64,000 bases of DNA. Source: Heterodera schachtii (taxonomy: Eukaryota > Nematoda > Chromadorea > Rhabditida > Heteroderidae). The translations under genes and the position numbers were made by a program. The stretch spans positions 933,035-997,034 of the forward strand of contig SIJG01000031.1 in assembly GCA_023374025.1 (NCBI GenBank). Reading direction: 5' to 3'. The notes below the pieces were generated by a model. The model was not told the origin of the DNA. It saw only the letters and a list, made by a program, of their open reading frames with translations, and did no database searches. Below are positions 33,437 to 45,225 of the stretch, piece by piece (the stretch's first letter is position 1; each line of letters opens with the position of its first letter).

Positions 33437-36400
33437 TCATTTTTTACGTCTTTTAAACAAAAATTCTGAGTCTTTTCCCTTTCCTTTCTCTGGGTCCGCG
33501 TAAGCGCTGTCTCTAAAGCTGCTCAGGCTGCCGTTGAGACGTTCCAGGCGCTGTGCCATCATATCCATCAAATTCCGACGACGGACGAGCAACAGAAAAG
33601 GCATAGAGGATTTAACAAAAAACAATTGAAACTTCGAAAAATAGATATAGAATGAACTGAATTTTATTTCTACATTTTTAAAAAAGAATGAAAACCAAAA
33701 AATTTCTAAGTAAAAAAAGCGAAAAATTATTAAATAATATAAAATTTAATTTGGCCACCTCTTTACGCCGTTTGGCCACTTCCTCCGCTGCGTAATGTCC
33801 GCCCGCAATCAGTTCGATGGCAAATTTGTCCAATGCATTTAATATCTTTTCCTTTTTGGCCAATGATTTCTCAAAGTCCTTGTGCTCCTTCAGCAAGGAG
33901 TTGGCCGCGACCAGCGAGTTGCCGAATTCGTCGTTTTTGAGAAAATCCTTAAAAATTAAATTGAAAATTTTATTTAAAGTCGTAAATAATTAATTTAAAA
34001 TTCTATTCTGATCATTGGTCGAAAAACGGCTGAATTTATTTGTCCCTCCCTGTCCTTCGATGTGATCAACAGACCAATTAAATTCGGTTGATAATACATG
34101 TAGGAAAATGCAAAAAGTCATTAATTAACATTGTGATCAGTCGCAAAAAATGGGTTAAATTTTAACCTAAGGGAAGAGTAAATCTCTGGTTTAAAAAATA
34201 AGAAAATTTGATTGGACAGGGTCGGGATTTGATTTTAGAAAAAACGAGAGCATTCTTCTTAAAAGCTTGGCTTCCTGGTGCCTGTTGGAATCTCGAGTAC
34301 AAAAAACTTTCTTTTAATTAGTAATCAGCTTAATCTAACACTTGCCTCCTGTTTGGTCATCCACGACTCGGCCAGCTCCGTGTCGCGGTAGAACAACTGC
34401 AGGTCCATGCACTGTTGGTACCGTTTGCGACGCTTCTCCCACAGTTTGTTCAGGCTCGTCTGCTCCATTGCCAAAGACTGTGGGAAAAAAAATTACTTTA
34501 AATACCAAATTAAAGCCAAAATTTCAATTTGTGATATGAATATTTGTAGATATTTTTAAAAATAAAAATTCATCAAACTGTGAAAAGAAATTCATAAAGG
34601 ATTTTTTAAAAGGTTTTTTAAAATATTTTTTTTTTCGAGAATTGTGCTTATTAGTATTATTTTAATGATAAATTTAATATTTTAAAATTAATATTTTTCC
34701 ACCACACCTCAAGGCACTTGCGAATTTCGTCCGCCTCGCCAATGCCTTCGTCCAACAGACGTTGCCCCGTTTCAGCCATCAGCTTGAATGAGTCGGTACG
34801 GGCTTCGATTTCTTAAAAATGAATAACGAAATTGCCATTTTGTAGCATACTGTATTATTAATATTTATTTGGGTTTATGTCATTTTATTACTCGATTGCG
34901 TGCATTTTTTTTTACTCACCTCCCTTGCGCTGCTGGTGCTGTTCCAACAACGCTTCGGCGCCCGCAACATCGTTGGCCAACTTTGACGGTTGGATGAGAT
35001 CCTTTTGGATTGAATAATTATTTTTTTACCAATTTAATAAAAATTTCATTTCACAAACTATGAATGAGTCTAGATAAAGATTACCAAAAGTGACAAAATC
35101 TCAGAAATTCGATGACCGAACGGGAAAATAGGTATTTCAAGGAAAGCATTTAACAAATTTATCAAAAAAGAGTAATTTGGAATAAATAAAAAAAGGATAA
35201 CACGCTTATGAATTTTGTTAAAAAAACAAAGCATTTGATTTTATGGGGGAAATAAGTTTTCAGTTTCAGCTCAACTTTTGAAAAATTTTTTTTAAAAAAT
35301 CAGCAATCTTTTGTCAGATTCGTTTTTTCTATAGATCACAATTCATTACATACGAACATGAAATTTCCTGAGTATTTTTCTAAATTTCTTGGAAAAGATA
35401 AATAGAGAGAAGAGCAACAATGATAATTTTTTAAAGATTAAGTAAGATTTGTGTTAAAAAATCACATTACAATAACGACCAAAATATTCAGCTAAACAAA
35501 TTATTTATATACATTTATATTTGTCATATCTAATCCAAAAATCACAAAACCCTGGGCAAAAATTAAGTTTGGCATGAAATTGTGCCCAATCACCTTAATT
35601 TCCATGGTCCAATTGACCAACTCGTCATAGTCGGCCATGAAGCGGTTCGATGTCAGTGTGCCCAGCTCGTGCCATGCCTCTTTCACTTCGTCCCATTTGC
35701 CATGGATTTGCTGTTGTTCCGGATGGCCGTTGTCAATGAGTACATTTTTTGTCTCGTTGATTTTGTCCAAGACACGGGACTGAAATATTTTAAAAAAATG
35801 CCTAAAAAAGGCGCATGCAATCGCACCTTATGACTTTTCAACTCTTTGAGAAACTCGTCAAATTTGCGCTGCCTCACTTCCACATTCTCAAGGTCGGGGC
35901 CCAGGTCGTACGTGGAAACGAATTGAATCTGACAGATTAGATATATCGATTTTAGCCAATTTGGTAAATATTCGGAGAAAATTTGTAAATTGGTAAAAGA
36001 TTTTTTTGTATTTAAATTGGTCATATTTTGATCAGAATTAGCGCCATTCATCAGGTCACCGGAGAACAGTCAAGACAAAACTGATCAGTCATGCCTAACC
36101 AAACCTTAATCTAATCACTGTTGATCTGTCAATGGGTCCAGAATAACCAGCTTTAAATCATACAATCAGTCCTAATCTAATCATTTGTGATTGACCAGAA
36201 CTTGATCTGATCAACCCCCCCCCCCCTAACACCCTCACCTTATCCTTGGTCCAATAGAGCATCTCGTCACATTTGTGCACAAATTGGTGCAGTTCCAGCT
36301 GTTCCCACAGCTCACGAAGACGGTCCAACTGTTTGCGAATGGTTTCCTTCTCGTAGTGATCATGCTGGATCATGTCATTGCCCGTCTTGGTGATCGCGTT

Positions 36401-37372
36401 CAAGTGGGCCTGAAAGGGAACAGGACAATATTACACTGCCGAAATCACGCCGGGACAAAATCAAGCCGCTAGAAAAAATTTTTTAATTTTTGGCAGGCGT
36501 GATTTTGTGCTGCACCCGCTTGAAAGGCGGGCAGATAATGCTGAGGAAGCAATTTAAAAAAATATTGCAGGGGAACTTTTATCATTTCGAAAAAAGTGCC
36601 AAATTCTTAAAATAAATAAAAAGATATATGGGGTTGGAAATTCTTAAAGAAATAAAAAAACTTTCACTCTATAGGAAAAGTTTTGAACAGTAAAGAAAAT
36701 TCTCCAAAATTAAAAAAGGTTGGATTTTAAAGAATTAATCATTAAAAAATGTTTTTTAAATATTTTACATGGTATATTCTTCAAAAATTCAACACAAAAA
36801 TTAAAAATCTTATGCGGTTTTCGACCTGAACTTCGGCAACAAATGCATCATGCTCCTGGATCTTTGCTTGTAAATTGGTTCGATCACCAAAGGACTCATC
36901 CTGAAAAAATTTTTTCTGTACACTGAGAATTCAATTGAATTCTCGAAAACGGACTTTCTTTCCTATTTCATTTTCTACCACTTAAAAAACGCTTTATCGT
37001 GGGGGGGAGGGGGGGAGAAGGGGTAAGCAATTCGAAAATTATGCTTTAGGCGAGAACTTAACCAAAAATACATTAAACGGATTCCAAAGAGACAAAGAGA
37101 AATTATTTGGAATGTCGAATTTTGTTTCAGTATATGATAATCATTTAACGAATTGAAAACTAAAACGTATTTTTTTGTCACAATACAACATCAGTTACAT
37201 TCCCGGGTTTGAAAAATGTCTCGTAAAATTTTAGCTGAAAATCCCATTTTGCAACTACCGCTGGCGTCTGCAGCTTCTCCGAAATCCAATTTTCCAACTC
37301 GTCCGCGTCCCTTTTGAAGTACTGAAATTGACGGGTCTCCTCGAGCCGGTCCCGTTTGGCTTTCACAAAATT
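33437..37372 (-). CDS. spc-1: Alpha-spectrin, repeats 2-6 (main series, 5' part)
   Basis: Minus-strand exons: 37259-37372 (QFQYFKRDADELENWISEK, repeat 2), 36826-36900 (DESFGDRTNLQAKIQEHDAF), 36239-36409 (LNAITKTGNDMIQHDHYEKE), 35827-35928 (LENVEVRQRKFDEFLKEL, repeat 3), 35594-35779 (HPEQQQIHGKWDEVKEAWHE, then FMADYDELVNWTMEIK), 34920-35001 (LANDVAGAEALLEQHQQRKG, repeat 5), 34708-34811, 34346-34477 (CMDLQLFYRDTELAESWMTK), about 33765-33947 (LAKKEKILNALDKFAIELIA, repeat 6) and about 33500-33600 (RRRNLMDMMAQRLERLNGS). Splice sites are good, including a GC donor after exon 34346. The 35594 exon fuses repeat 3 directly to repeat 5, so repeat 4 is absent. Actin-crosslinking membrane skeleton by family. 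The N-terminal exons and repeat 1 are not in the window. Confidence 0.85.
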
Positions 37373-37672
37373 CTTAATTAGATAATTAATGACCCAAAAG
37401 GAGCTCAAAAATTTAAACTTTATTGCCTATTTGTCAGAATAATTGGATTATGTATAATTATTTAGGCAAAATTGTTGTTTTTATTTTAGTAAACTTCGAC
37501 AGGATGAGTTATAAGCATTTAAGATTTAAAAAAATCAAAATTTCATTGAAAGATAAATATTTTAGAGCAAATTATAGTTTTTTTAATTTCAAAATAGCGC
37601 AAAAACCAAGCGGAATTGATAAGCGTGGGGAAACGAAACTGTTGTCATTCTCACCATGACTCGGAGTCGAAT

Positions 37673-37835
37673 TAGTGGCCACAAAAGTCGCACGAACAAT
37701 CGGAGAGCGACGACCACGCTCACGTAAAGCAACCCGTTTAACATTTGAGCCGTCAGTGACTTCTTGGTTTGCGGCGTTGGTTCTGGCGTTGGTTCCGGCG
37801 TTGTCGAGTTTTCCTCAGTGCTCGGCAACGTACAG
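37673..37835 (-). CDS. Possible single-pass membrane protein exon
   Basis: The minus strand encodes LPSTEENSTTPEPTPEPTPQ, then a hydrophobic helix LLYVSVVVALRLFVRLLW, ending at a GTGAGA donor. A Thr/Pro-rich, potentially N-glycosylated (NST) stretch before one membrane span suggests a small membrane protein. No homologue recognised and neighbouring exons not identified. Confidence 0.35.
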
Positions 37836-37849
37836 TTTTTTTTTTCTCG

Positions 37850-38700
37850 AAGGTTGTTCCCACAGTTTTTGGTAGTACAGCGTCAGAGACTATTGAGAAA
37901 AAAGACAATGGAATAAGAGAGAGGCGATTTCGTAAAGTCAAAAATTTAAATAATTCAACAAAACCATATTTCGACAATTCTATACAAAAATTAAATAATT
38001 TTACGAAATTGAGTTATTTCTCTTTTTTCATCGGCGGTGCCTTCAAAACCCGCATTTTTCTCAAAACATTGGCTCATAACCGCAAAATTTTGCCATTTTT
38101 AAGTGCTTGGATTTTTATGAGATTAAAATATGCTGAATTCACGGGAAGACGAGAAAGAAAATATTGAATTATCTTTCCCAAAAAAAAGTGCCAAAGTTAA
38201 AATCTTTTTTGTTCTAGCCTTGTAAATTTACTAAATAATTAAATTAAATTACGTCGGTGGAAAACCATTCGTCTACTCCTGGTGTGTAATTAGCATTAAC
38301 AACAGGAAGAAGACACAGTGCTAAAGCGGCGACACGTGTTGGCAAACGTGCCTGAAGGGCGCAATGGTTGCAATAAATTTTTTATTTTCTAGATTTTTTC
38401 GTATTAGGCTATGTAACTAAATTCTGATAATTTTCCTTTTTTAATTAAAAAATTTTTTGCGGCGACGTTATGTCCGGCGACATTTCAGCCGGCGACGCTT
38501 TGTCGCAAAATTTAGTTTTTTTATTTGTGAATGTAAAAATAACCATATAAAAAAGCAAAAAATAATGATAACATACAGCATATAAAGCGGCTGATGTCAC
38601 AACAAGGCAAAGGATGCGGTCCTGTTGGCCAAAGAAGGCGGCCTCGTCGCTATAAATTGTGTGGGAGTTTTGCATCCAAAAATAAAAAGTGGATATGTGT
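37850..38700. other. No gene seen
   Basis: AT-rich with scattered GGCGACG-type short repeats near 38458-38505. Confidence 0.4.
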
Positions 38701-38704
38701 GTTA

Positions 38705-39032
38705 TTATTGGGTGCACTTCATTTCCCCCCCGGGTCGTTTCCCGCCCGAAAATTTTTTTAAAAAAAATTTTCAAACAGAAATTTTTCAAAAAAATTCTTA
38801 GGAATTTTCTTAGTACAAAAATTTCAAGAAAAAAATTTGTTGAGAAATTTTTCAGTAGTTTTTTAGAAATTCGGTGATGAACTGCTGTTTTTCTAAAATT
38901 TTCTAAAAAAAAAATTTTCTTCTTGAAATTTTCGTACTAAGAAAATTCCTAAGAATTTTTTTGTGAAAAATTTCTAGGTTTGAAAATTTTTTAAAAAATT
39001 TTTCGGGGGGGGAAACGACCTGCTCCGGTTAT
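38705..39032. mobile_element. Fold-back element, copy 1
   Basis: Begins GGTGCACTTCATTTCCCC and ends with a G-run followed by GAAACGACCTGCTCCG. Arms are built from TTCTTAGGAATTTTCTTAGT and its complement TACTAAGAAAATTCCTAAGA. A near copy lies at 43805-44098. Confidence 0.75.
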
Positions 39033-39181
39033 TATTGGTGCAAAATTTTGAGAGTTATTAAGAAAATAAGCCAAAATTTGAATGAAAAACGATAAACCGA
39101 GTAAAATCCCGCTAAAACTGGGGGCATGGACCACCTGCTGAAATGTTTCAAGTTCCCAAAAGATAGTCTTAATGGCACACT

Positions 39182-42100
39182 CACCGGTGGTCAATGGTCC
39201 GCTCAAATGAGGCCACTAGCAGCACGGACCCATTCAATTGCACGTGCCGTCTGTCCAACTCAATGCCGTGTTCGCCCATTGTGGTCAAAATTTCGGAAAT
39301 GATTGAGCCCCGTGCCGCCTCAATGCCCAGCACTTCGGCAATCACGAGGGCGTTGTTGAACCTGAAAACCAAACACATGAATAAGTGTCTGGAACTATTT
39401 GATTTCAATTAGAGTTAAGTCTCGACCTCGCGGGAAGAAATTCTCGGGGAGCGCAAAATTTCGAGGACTGTGCTTACCATTATTCTAAGAAATTTTTTTT
39501 TTTTTTTTAGTGCAGGTGCACAACGTTACCCCCCCCCCCCGCGCCGTTTCCCTCCCGCCGCATCGTTCACTCACCGAGAATTTTTTTTTAACTTTAGTAA
39601 CTTAGAAATTTTCCAAGAAAACATTTTTAGAAAAACTTTTTTTTTCGGTATTTTGCTGTTTGTTGGCACCGCCGGCGGACTAAGCAATTCATCGCGAAAT
39701 TTCAAAACTTTTAACCAACCGAAAAAATTTCAAATTTTTACATAGCGGCATGGCACCATTGAACTATAAAACCTCCCAATTTTTATGGCTCAAAACCCCA
39801 TTAAAATTCATCCTTTTTTGAAAGACACTTTAAAATTTTTTTTTTTTTTTTTTTTTTGCTAACCCACAGCCATAATTTTTCACACATTTGCCAACCAAAT
39901 TAAACATTATGCACATGCAGATCCACTCACTTTGTCCGCGGCCCATTGGTCTCGGTCAGTCCGAGCACCTCCTTGAAGTTGGTGTCCTTCATGAACAGTT
40001 CATAGGTGTCTCCCCGTTTCACGTCGGCATTGATCACACAGAGCTGGACGCCGGGCAGCCCTTTGAGCACCACTGAAACAAAAAACAAAATAAAATTTGG
40101 AAAATTCGACGAAAGGGGGGGGGGGAAGATTTATAACGGAAAGAGTTAGTTTGTGTTTCCATTCCATAGGTGAACAAGGGGTGCGCCGGCGCCCCCCCCC
40201 CCCCGCGTCGTAAGGGGGGTGGTCAAAAAAAAAAAAATTGGTCCTGGCGCACCCCCCCCTGCGCCAAACGTCCGACGTATGGGGGTCTGACTGGCGCACC
40301 CCTTGCGCATCTGTGTTCCATTCATAAAAAAGAAAAATTTATTTATTTGCCACGATTTTAAATTGTAAAATTTACATAAGAATTTTGATTATTTTTTTTT
40401 GCGGCGTCCTTTTGGGGTGCCCAAATTTATTTGTTTGTGAAATGGCAAAAAGATGGTCCAAAAACTCGTCCGGCGACGTTTTGTCGCCCCCCCCGTATCA
40501 TTCCTCTCCCCGGAAATTTAAAAAAACTTCAAACAAAGAAACTTTCAAAAAATATCATAGAATTTTTTTGAATTTCAGTAGGGTCCAGTCCCATATAGGG
40601 TTGGGGGGCATCAAAAAATCTCTTTAAAAAATATTTGTGAAGTGATTTTACACAAAATGATGCATAAAATGCAATTGAACAATTATTTTCAGGGGAGGGG
40701 TCAAAAATTAATGAAAAAAAAAAAAATCAAAAATGGGATTGCGCGCGCTGCACTGACCCGACGGCAGATGGTACTTCAGGTAGTGCATGCAAATGGTCCT
40801 CGAACACTTGAACGACTCGACCGGCCTGACGAGCAGCATCGACTTGCCCACCGAGCGGACCTGGTCACACAGAATGCCCGGCACCGGCAAATTGGCGGCG
40901 CAAATTAAGTCGATGATGGTGTCCATGGTCACCTAGAAAAAACTTTTTTTTTTTTATTAATTGTCGAAGAGGCCGAAAACACCCCACAGGAGTATCCCTC
41001 ACGCCCCGAAATTTCATGAGTTTTCTTGCGATTTTTTCAAAATAAATGACGAATTATTATCTTTTTCAAAAGCATTCCATTTAAAAAATTATTTTCTTTG
41101 AATAAATTTTTTTTGTGAAGGGGGGGGGGGGGGGGGACTTCCAAAGAAACGAAAATACAAAAATTAAGAGAAATTATAGCAAAATTTGGTCAAAGAGATA
41201 GTTCAAAAATGAATTTACCACATTTTCTCAAAACATTATGGGGTTGGCTAATTTATTTTGGTTTGAAAAAATTTTACTTAAAATAATTGTGAATCCCAAT
41301 ATTGTAATTTATTTATTTTTAATAAAAAACCTCCAATTGCATGGCTCTGATCTGCCCGGTGTTCAGGTTGATCAGCACGAACAGGTGGTCCGGCAAAAAC
41401 ACTTGCTCAACATTGATGTCGCCTGAAGAATTTACAATGGTTTTTCTCATGAAAATTTCAAAGAAAAAAGAAAAAAATTTTGACATTTTTTGAAAAAATT
41501 TTCGGGGAAGGGGGGTAGATAATATGGGGAGGATCAGGGGCGTATGCCGCCGAGAAAAATTTTGAAAATTTGAGTGCTATTTGTTACGAAAATTGTCTAT
41601 AAAATTTTTAAATTTTCGTTTGGGGGGGGGGGGGGGGAGAATTGGAAAAAATTTTCAATTCGGGCGGGGGGGGGGGGGGGGATTCCCCCCCCCCCCCCCC
41701 CCCCTAGATACGCCCCTGGGGAGGATAAACGACACGACAAGAGATGAACAGCGGGGGGAGGGGGGGTAATACACCCTAAAAAGTTAATATTTTTAAAAAA
41801 TGAAAAAAAATCCGATTTTAAATTTAAAATGGGGGATTTGGTTCAAAAATTCTACCGAATGTGGTCTTCTCAATCCGTGCCTTCACCCGCCGTGCCAACT
41901 TTTCGTCCAGCTCATCGGCCAATGCTTCGGTGATAATCGGTGTTGAAATGGAACGGACCGCGTTGATGATTCTACACAAATTTGTAAATTTTTTAAATGC
42001 CAAAAAAAAAAAAAATTTCTTACTCCTTTAACCTGGACACGCCTTGAGTGATGTTCATGGACGCAACGCCAGCAAAGTGAAAGGTTTTCAGCGTCATCTG

Positions 42101-43577
42101 AGTGGAGGGTTCACCTTAAAAGTATAGAATATTTATTTAGTGAAAAAATGTTGAGCTTTTCTGTTAAAAAAGTTTTTGTATCCCAGTAAGAGCGGAGCAG
42201 GTGGTTCCACTCCATGAAAAATTTTTAAAAAATTTATATTAACCGAAGAATTTTATAAAAAAAATTAATTTTTTTAAAAACTTTAAAATCAGAAAAAGTG
42301 CTGAATATCGCAAATTTTGAAAGAATTTTCTCTGTTTAATTATTTCTGAGAATTTTTCTTCTTTTTTCAAAATAAAAAAATTTGGCCTGCAATTGGATAG
42401 AAAATTTTCTTTGAAAAATTTATAAATCTTTGGTAAAGCTTTTAAAAAATTTCTTGGTGGGTCAATCGCAGAGCGGAAATGAATCGAGTTCACCCGTGTG
42501 GATGGTAAGCCAAAGGTGGAGGGAGAGTATTCTTTCAAATTAAAAAAAAATTCTGTTTTTCTGAGTCTTTTGGCCATACGGAAAACTTTGATTTTCGAAA
42601 AATCGGACAGCCCTCAATTTCCACAACAGTTACAAAACAATTACCATTTGATGTGGCAGAAATTGCACCGACAGTATTGCCTAGTAAAGATAAACAAAAT
42701 TAATGTGATTAAATGAATCAAAAATTGTTGCATTTTATTTAAATAAAATTATTTGAAAACATTTTTTGTTTACCCGGCTCCGATGTTGCTCGGCTTTTTT
42801 CCGCTGCGCAAATGTCCAAAAATTGGCACATTTGGCTATGACTGAAAAAAAGATATTAAATAACCATACCAATTTTTTGATTTTCTAAGATATTTAAATG
42901 CGGGGGGGGGGGGGGGGGGGAAATTAAATGCATCACAATGCATTCGAAATTTCTTTAAAACTTTTATCAGGAAAAATGGCAATTTTTGGCAAAATTCAAT
43001 TCAATTTTTTTACAATTAATATTTGGAGAAAAATGGGAAGAAATAAAAAGAAAAAAAATTTAGAAGAGAGAAAATCAATAAAAAAGAAAAAATGTTCAAA
43101 AAAAATGGATAAAATTGAACAAAAAAAATGAAGAAAAGTTGGGGACAAAACAACATAAAATTTATAAAGTGATCAAAGAATTAAGTGTTCAAAATTCAAT
43201 GAAATAAAAATGAATTTAAACAGGAAGAAAACATTCGAAAAAATGGCAACGAAATTTCTTGGAATTTCTTATTAAAACTTTCTAAAATTTCTTTTTGAAA
43301 AAATCTAAGTTTGGTAAAAAAAAAATTTTTTAATTTTTCCTGGGGAGAAGTTAACGAACTGCTCCAGAACAGTACATCACCCTTTCCTCTCCCACCTGGC
43401 ACTGATGCAGTTGGTGTTGGTGTTGTTCCACACTTGGGCCAACATGTGTTGGAAGTCCAACGGGCGACCGTCCTTCGCCTCCATGTACGCCGGGTCGAGG
43501 CCGTCTTCGCCAAACGTGAACTGGACCACCTCGTTGGTGGAGGTGCGCATCGTGTTGTCAAAGTTGGCAGCCAAATC
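39182..43577 (-). pseudogene. rpc-1: RNA polymerase III largest subunit fragment (RPC1/POLR3A)
   Basis: Minus-strand exons in order: 43396-43577 (NFDNTMRTSTNEVVQFTFGE, DGLDPAYMEAKDG), about 42774-42841 (QFLDICAAEKSRATSEPG), about 42642-42679 (NTVGAISATS), 42025-42113 ([20 protein letters not shown]), 41858-41973 (RSISTPIITEALADELDEKL), 41331-41425 (QVFLPDHLFVLINLNTGQIR), 40740-40935 (DTIIDLICAANLPVPGILCD), 39942-40073 (VVLKGLPGVQLCVINADVKR) and 39182-39362 (AEVLGIEAARGSIISEILTT). These follow the C-terminal Rpb1 domain 5 region of Pol III, including the trigger-loop segment [11 protein letters not shown]. The last exon lacks about 24 conserved residues between RRHVQL and SVLLVASFERT. The catalytic N-terminal two-thirds and final exons are absent. 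Probably a duplicated fragment. Confidence 0.85.
41535..41718. mobile_element. Short hAT MITE, 184 bp
   Basis: Ends CAGGGGCGTAT and, reverse-complemented, CAGGGGCGTATCTAG, with a perfect 8-bp target duplication GGGAGGAT (41527-41534 and 41719-41726). The interior is mainly long G and C homopolymers that can pair. It lies in an intron of the Pol III fragment. Similar right ends near 18281 and 25660. Confidence 0.85.
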
Positions 43578-43804
43578 CTGGCACAATTTGAGCAAAAAAT
43601 AAATAAAGTTAATGCGATAGCTAATTAAAGCCAAATTTTTAAGAGAAAATCGTTTAAAATCAAGCGGGTGACAAAAATTCATTATTTTCAAATTACTCAA
43701 AAAAATCCCGCTCAATTCGAGGGCAGAAAAAATTGCACCAACGCATACATAAAAAACTATTTTTTCCAAAAATTTTCGGGAACAAGGGGGCCGGCGATGC
43801 CGAT

Positions 43805-44098
43805 GGGTGCACTTCATTTCCCCCCCCCCCCCCCGACGTTTCCCCCCGGGTCGTTTCCCCCCCGAAAAATTTAAAAAAAAAAAAAATTTTTTTAAGAAAA
43901 TTTTTGAAAAGCTTAGCAGTTCATCACGAAATTTCTAAAAAACCACTGAAAAATTTCTCAAAAAAATTTTTTTTTCTTGAAATTTTCGTACTAAGAAAAT
44001 TCCTAAGAATTTTTTTATGAAAAATTTCTAGGTTTGAAAATTTTTTTTTTTTAAATTTTTCGGGGGGGGGGGGGGGGGGGGAAATGACCTGCTCCGAT
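43805..44098. mobile_element. Fold-back element, copy 2
   Basis: Near copy of 38705-39032 with the same GGTGCACTTCATTTCCCC start, the same TACTAAGAAAATTCCTAAGA arm and a G-run/GAAATGACCTGCTCCG end. It is followed by a GC palindrome. Confidence 0.75.
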
Positions 44099-44377
44099 GC
44101 CGATAGGCGCCGTCGGGAAAAATTTTTAAATTTTCGATTGTGCTTTGTTAACAGATTTCCACCGAAAAAATTGCCAATACAAAATGGATGCCCATACTCA
44201 TGAGACGGAAAAAAGTCAAAAAAGAAAGGAGAACTAAGTGTTTCCTGGGGACATAAAAATCGAAAAAAACAAAAATCACTCACAAACCAAGAAAATTTTG
44301 GGGAAGAACTGAAAACATTTAAAAAAATTTAAATAAACAACCAAAGCCTAGGCCATAGCATCAATTGAATAATCAAA

Positions 44378-44482
44378 TTATAATTTTAATCAATTGCATC
44401 CAGCAGAACAGCACCTTTTGGACCAAGGTGCACAGTGCCGTGGCCGAAGTGATGAGCAACAGCAGAATTGCGAAATAATTCA
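44378..44482 (-). CDS. Short ORF with a signal peptide
   Basis: The minus strand starts MNYFAILLLLITSATA, a clear signal-peptide-like core, and continues CTLVQKVLFCWMQLIK to a stop after 34 codons, or to a possible donor (AAGGTGCTG) inside. It could be the first exon of a secreted or membrane protein. It stands upstream of the Pol III fragment on the same strand but is not part of that protein family. Confidence 0.35.
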
Positions 44483-44794
44483 TTTTTTTATGTTCGAAGC
44501 TGAAAATAAAAGCTTGAGAAAAATAAAGGAAATGGGTGAACTGAAGGGTCCGAATCTTAGTTTTTGAGCCGTTTTATCTTATTTTGAAAAAAAAAAACTT
44601 GGCCATTCTGTGAAAAATTAATGTTTGTAAATTTTAAACACTAAATTCAAATAACCCCCCTCCCTCTTATACTAATAAAAAAATGCTAAATTTTTTTCCG
44701 ACACGACCTTTTTGCTTTTCACTTTTCACCCCAATTTTTGTGGCGCGTTTTTACAACAAACTTTTTGGGAACATGGGGAGGGGGGGGGGGGGGG

Positions 44795-45180
44795 GGGTTC
44801 GGCGGTGCCGACAGACGTCGCCGGGAAATATTTTTAAAATTTATTGGAAAAATTACCAAATTTGCGTTTTTAACAGATACATGAATTTTGTTTTCCCAAA
44901 TTCATCAGTGCTTATTCGATTTTCAACGAAAATTTTCAAAATTACCCCCCCCCCCAATATCAATATTTGGCGAATTGACTGCACCAAAATTTAAAAAATA
45001 CTCAATTTCATCTTAAAAAACTTAAGAAAAATAGTCCGTATCAGGAATTGTACGGACCCGGACTACGGACTAAGCACCCATACGGACTTACGGACTAAAA
45101 ACCCTTACTCCGTATAAGTCCGTATCGGCCCAAAAAAATACGGACTACGGGACCCGTAGTCGCTCTCTATTGATACCCTC
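44795..45180. repeat. Degenerate TACGGACTA repeats and a GC palindrome
   Basis: 45025-45170 contains at least eight imperfect TACGGACTAY units on both strands. Just upstream (44797-44827) is a member of the GC-rich palindrome family after a long G-run. Confidence 0.6.
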
Positions 45181-45225
45181 CTATTCATGACTTTTTAGCA
45201 TTTTCATGAATTATTTATTTTTTGC

